A stretch of DNA of 64,000 nt from contig JAHDCF010000007.1 of assembly GCA_020630015.1 (NCBI GenBank), positions 1 through 64,000 of the forward strand, written 5' to 3'. This DNA comes from Planktomarina sp. GTDB lineage: Bacteria > Pseudomonadota > Alphaproteobacteria > Rhodobacterales > Rhodobacteraceae. Shown in pieces: positions 60,849 through 64,000 of the stretch (positions within the stretch are counted from its first letter, which is position 1; each line of letters begins with the position of its first letter). Below the pieces are notes generated by a model. That model was given only the letters and a program-made list of their open reading frames with translations, did no database searches and had not been told where the DNA came from. The translations under genes were made by a program, and so were the position numbers.

Positions 60849-62237
60849 ATGATCCCTGTTCAAGGCGTTTCCGGGCTTAAGGTTCTTGTGCTTGGTATGG
60901 GGCGATCTGGATTGGTTGCGGCTAAGGCGCTTGTCGCTGGTGGTGCAGATGTGGTGTGTTGGGACGACAGTGCACCGGGTCGCGCGCGTGCAGAAGAAGA
61001 AGGATTGGTTTGCGCAGATCCTTTGAAGGGCGGTTTGACAGGTGCGGCCATGTTGATCACGTCACCGGGGATCGCGCATCTTTATCCCGCGCCACATCCA
61101 GCCATCGCAGAGGCGTTGAAGATCGGGGTGCCCGTCGACAATGACATCGGGCTGTTTTTTCGATCTTTTGCGACACGGGCTTGGGATCATTTTGATACGC
61201 CGCCTCGGGTTGTGGCTGTGACAGGATCGAACGGGAAATCGACGACCTCTGCATTGATTGATCATTTGTTACGCCATGCAGGGCACCAAAGTCAGCTTGC
61301 GGGCAATATCGGGCGTGGGGTTTTGGATTTGGATCCTGCCGAGGATGGCGATGTTGTAGTGCTAGAACTTTCTTCTTATCAGACCGAATTGGCCCGTTGC
61401 CTGACGCCTGACATAGCGGTTTTCACAAATTTGTCGCCTGATCATTTGGATCGGCATGCGGGGCCGGGTGGCTATTTTGCCGCCAAAAGACGCCTGTTCG
61501 CAGAGGGTGGACCAGATCGCGCCGTCATCGGAGTGGATGAAATTGAAGGTCAGTTCATGGCCGGTCAACTGGCCGATAGTTTGGTTGATGACAGGGTCAT
61601 CCGAATATCCGTGTCACAAAAGCCAGCCGACAGCGGGTGGTGGGTTACAGTTAAGAAGGGTTTCTTGGCTGAAACGCGCAAAGGCAAACAAGTTGCATCC
61701 ATTGATCTGCGCGGCGTGGCAGGATTGCCGGGTGCACATAACCACCAAAATGCCTGTGCGGCTTATGCAGTTCTGCGCAGTTTGCATGTCGCCCCAAAGG
61801 TGATCGAGGCGGGAATGCACAGCTTTACGGGTCTTCCACATCGCAGCCAAACAGTACGTGAATTAAATGGCGTCACTTTCGTCAACGATTCAAAGGCCAC
61901 CAATGTGGACAGCGCTGCCAAGGCGTTGGGTGCCTTCAAGAATATTCGTTGGATTTGCGGCGGGTTACAAAAAGAGGGTGGCCTTTCGGGATTGGGTGAT
62001 GGAACCGCCAATGTTCGCAAAGCCTATGTCATTGGCCGCGAAGCGGAAGATTTTGCCCGACAGCTTCCTATGGACAGTGCGATTTGTTCCACAATGGATG
62101 CAGCCGTGTCGCAGGCCCATGCCGACGCAGAGCCGGGGGACGTGGTCCTTTTGGCGCCCGCTGCGGCAAGTTTTGATCAGTACAACAGCTTTGAAGCGCG
62201 TGGCGACGATTTTATCGCCTTGGTAAACGCCCTTTAA
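60849..62237 (+). CDS. murD: UDP-MurNAc-L-alanine:D-glutamate ligase
   Basis: 462 residues. N-terminal nucleotide domain [20 protein letters not shown] loop [28 protein letters not shown] and [17 protein letters not shown] are MurD blocks; [11 protein letters not shown] carries the substrate-binding His-Arg. It adds D-Glu to the precursor. Its last four bases overlap the stop of the convergent flavoprotein gene. GGCGATTTAG precedes the ATG. Confidence 0.95.
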   Translation: MIPVQGVSGLKVLVLGMGRSGLVAAKALVAGGADVVCWDDSAPGRARAEEEGLVCADPLKGGLTGAAMLITSPGIAHLYPAPHPAIAEALKIGVPVDNDIGLFFRSFATRAWDHFDTPPRVVAVTGSNGKSTTSALIDHLLRHAGHQSQLAGNIGRGVLDLDPAEDGDVVVLELSSYQTELARCLTPDIAVFTNLSPDHLDRHAGPGGYFAAKRRLFAEGGPDRAVIGVDEIEGQFMAGQLADSLVDDRVIRISVSQKPADSGWWVTVKKGFLAETRKGKQVASIDLRGVAGLPGAHNHQNACAAYAVLRSLHVAPKVIEAGMHSFTGLPHRSQTVRELNGVTFVNDSKATNVDSAAKALGAFKNIRWICGGLQKEGGLSGLGDGTANVRKAYVIGREAEDFARQLPMDSAICSTMDAAVSQAHADAEPGDVVLLAPAAASFDQYNSFEARGDDFIALVNAL

Positions 62238-63424
62238 AGACGGGATTTGATGGTTTGGGCGGCAACCCAGCCCGACGACCAAGCCCACTGAAAATTGTAT
62301 CCCCCCAACCACCCAGTGACATCCACGCATTCACCAATGAAAAACAGATTTGGAATGTCCCGGGATTCCATTGTTTGAGAAGAAAGCGCATCGGTGTCCA
62401 CACCGCCGACCATGACTTCGGCTGTGCGATACCCTTCTGTGCCGGATGGGGTAAGTTGCCATCGGGTTAAGCGATTTGAAAGTTTGCTTAAGTTGTCAGT
62501 TGAAAAATCTGCGATCCGATCGGGAAGGGATAAATCATCCAAAATAACTGGGATAAGCCGACTGGGCAGATATCCCGCCAAGACACCTGCGGCTGATTTG
62601 CGCGGTGTATCGCGGCGCGCAGTGGATATTATGGTTGCAATGTCAGCGGGTGCCATAAGCGAAATTTCAATGGGGTACCCTTCGGTCCAATAGCTTGATG
62701 TTTGAAGGCTTGCCGGACCAGAAAGACCCCGATGCGTAAACAGCAGCGCTTCTTCAAATTGCTTTTGGTTGGCAATCATTTTGCAGGGGGCTGAGACACC
62801 CGCAAGCGATTTGCACATCTCAAGCTTTTCGCCAGAAAAGGTGTAAGGCACCAATCCCGCACGGGTTTGTGTGACGGGAAGGCCGAATTGTTGCGCCAAT
62901 CGTAATCCAAAATCCGTGGCACCCATTTTGGGTATGGGTTTTCCACCGGTTGCCACAACCAAATTGGAGGCGGTGACGCCCAATAATTTCCCATTGGAGT
63001 TCAGGGTGACCCGAAAGCCCTTTTCGATTTTTTCAACTTTGGTGATGGCAGTATTCGTTTTGATCTGCCCACCTGACGTTTCGATGGGCCGCACAAGCAT
63101 AGAAATAATGTCCTTGGCGGAATGATCGCAGAAAAGCTGACCAAGCGTTTTTTCGTGATACGGAATCTCTGATCGTGCCACCCAATCTATGAAATCCCAC
63201 TGGGTGTATCGGGCCAGCGCCGATTTCGCAAAATGCGGGTTATTTGAAATGAAGTTTTCCGCGCTAGCGTAAAGATTGGTGAAATTACAGCGACCGCCAC
63301 CTGAAATCCGGATCTTTTCACCGACGGCCTTGGCATGATCAACAACCAAGCAACGTCCCGGTGTATGCGCGGCGCACATTAACCCTGCCGCACCCCCGCC
63401 CAAAATAATTGTATCAAAGTCCAT
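62234..63424 (-). CDS. YhiN/HI0933-family flavoprotein
   Basis: About 396 residues from [20 protein letters not shown]; the longer ORF start at 63547 would overlap the ftsW start. The N-terminal FAD Rossmann motif is [12 protein letters not shown], followed by [16 protein letters not shown] (a hallmark of the HI0933 family), [19 protein letters not shown], and C-terminal [13 protein letters not shown] and [22 protein letters not shown]. Function of the family is uncertain. It sits on the opposite strand inside the dcw cluster, between murD and ftsW, interrupting the usual operon. Confidence 0.85.
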   Translation of the reverse strand: MDFDTIILGGGAAGLMCAAHTPGRCLVVDHAKAVGEKIRISGGGRCNFTNLYASAENFISNNPHFAKSALARYTQWDFIDWVARSEIPYHEKTLGQLFCDHSAKDIISMLVRPIETSGGQIKTNTAITKVEKIEKGFRVTLNSNGKLLGVTASNLVVATGGKPIPKMGATDFGLRLAQQFGLPVTQTRAGLVPYTFSGEKLEMCKSLAGVSAPCKMIANQKQFEEALLFTHRGLSGPASLQTSSYWTEGYPIEISLMAPADIATIISTARRDTPRKSAAGVLAGYLPSRLIPVILDDLSLPDRIADFSTDNLSKLSNRLTRWQLTPSGTEGYRTAEVMVGGVDTDALSSQTMESRDIPNLFFIGECVDVTGWLGGYNFQWAWSSGWVAAQTIKSRL

Positions 63425-63548
63425 ATCGTGGCGGTTTGGCCGCTTTTGCCCGAAAGGCAAGGGTAAACAGACTGGAAACGTCAAAAAAAGTTTGATATAC
63501 CATCTCTTAAGCACCCGAAAATGGGGCAGTAGAACAGGCATTTTCACG

Positions 63549-64000
63549 ATGGCCGATTTGGCATTCGCCCACCCGGATGAGGTGGAACGTGACGCGATTA
63601 TACCGCGCTGGTGGCGTACAGTGGATCACTGGACGTTGATGAGCGTTCTTTGTCTTTTTGCTTTGGGAATGATCCTTGCGATGGCGGCTTCGCCACCCTT
63701 GGCCGCGAAAAATGGGTTGCCAGCTTTTCACTATGTGGAACGTCAAGCAATATTTGGTGGTGCGGCCTTGGTCGTGATGTTTCTAACCTCCATGATGGAT
63801 CCGCGATCAGTCAGGCGTTGGGCAACCATAGGGTTTGTTTTCAGCTTGGCGGCTGTGATCCTGTTACCAGTTTTTGGCACAGATTTCGGCAAAGGTGCGA
63901 CGCGTTGGTATTCTTTGGGGTTTGCTTCCGTGCAACCGTCAGAGTTTTTGAAGCCTGCTTTTGTTGTTTTCGCTGCTTGGATGTTGTCAACAATACAAGA
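63549..64000 (+). CDS. ftsW: Septal glycosyltransferase FtsW, 5' part
   Basis: Partial: starts at the ATG at 63549 and continues past the right edge, so the ORF track lacks it. The protein reads MADLAFAHPDEVERDAIIPR, then three hydrophobic helices and the SEDS block FGKGATRWYSLGFASVQPSEFLKP. FtsW polymerises lipid II at the septum together with FtsI. About 150 codons are visible. The promoter must lie within or across the divergent flavoprotein gene, whose start is 124 bases away. Confidence 0.94.
   Translation, partial: MADLAFAHPDEVERDAIIPRWWRTVDHWTLMSVLCLFALGMILAMAASPPLAAKNGLPAFHYVERQAIFGGAALVVMFLTSMMDPRSVRRWATIGFVFSLAAVILLPVFGTDFGKGATRWYSLGFASVQPSEFLKPAFVVFAAWMLSTIQ

Noticed and set aside
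1-64000. CRISPR arrays or complete insertion sequences
   Set aside because: No regularly spaced direct repeats of 23-40 bp and no intact transposase with terminal repeats were seen.

Overview
The window looks like a chromosomal segment of a marine Rhodobacterales (Roseobacter-clade) alphaproteobacterium. The reasons are the alphaproteobacterial-type dcw cluster (mraZ-rsmH-ftsL-ftsI-murE-murF-mraY-murD-ftsW) preceded by a very long leader with a strong terminator hairpin (the arrangement described for the sRNA UpsM in Rhodobacter), a dac-tmk-holB-tatD-MBL block, a DUF1127 gene, a MetR/MetF pair, and hemN beside a Crp/Fnr gene. No plasmid or phage backbone is seen.

Layout. 1-9.3 kb: housekeeping and small metabolic genes (valS, a PhyH/HD oxygenase pair resembling PhnY/PhnZ, a DUF2235 hydrolase, metF/metR, suhB, a GFA protein, rhomboid, a TPR protein, tRNA-Leu). 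9.3-15.8 kb: an AEC transporter, then a minus-strand block MBL-tatD-holB-tmk-dac-SPOR lipoprotein, ending at tRNA-Ser. 15.8-27.6 kb: an accessory region behind tRNA-Ser with a serine-recombinase fossil, two secreted proteins of unknown function, two glycosyltransferases, two methyltransferase-like proteins and a secreted SEL1-repeat protein. 27.6-33.3 kb: an aromatic FAD monooxygenase, a phosphoesterase-family protein with a degraded metal site, and an unrecognised partner. 33.3-44.1 kb: a 1716-residue pseudokinase/ATPase/GAF/adenylate cyclase, a GGCT-like protein, two MBL-fold proteins, a membrane cNMP-binding protein, a true CRP-type regulator and hemN. 44.2-51.3 kb: a gene fragment, a second SEL1-repeat paralog, a GntR-controlled sugar-acid cluster, a prepilin peptidase, LysE and DUF1127. 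51.5-64 kb: mrp, the long dcw leader and the dcw cluster, cut off in ftsW.

How the genes may work together. The best candidate for a new system is the 33-43 kb segment. It carries a class III adenylate cyclase with intact catalytic residues behind a kinase domain that has lost its catalytic Asp residues, a CRP homologue with the TGTGA-reading helix, a membrane protein with a cyclic-nucleotide domain, an MBL hydrolase that could be a cAMP phosphodiesterase, and two CRP operators, one of them a single base from the ideal palindrome. This reads as a self-contained cAMP circuit. Other notable signals are four GTGTAC boxes spaced exactly 11 bp apart, clustered MraZ boxes far upstream of mraZ, a pair of divergent SEL1 paralogs 19 kb apart, and a PhnY/PhnZ-like pair whose HD partner appears to lack the known substrate-lid residues. 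All function calls come from reading motifs; no database search was possible.
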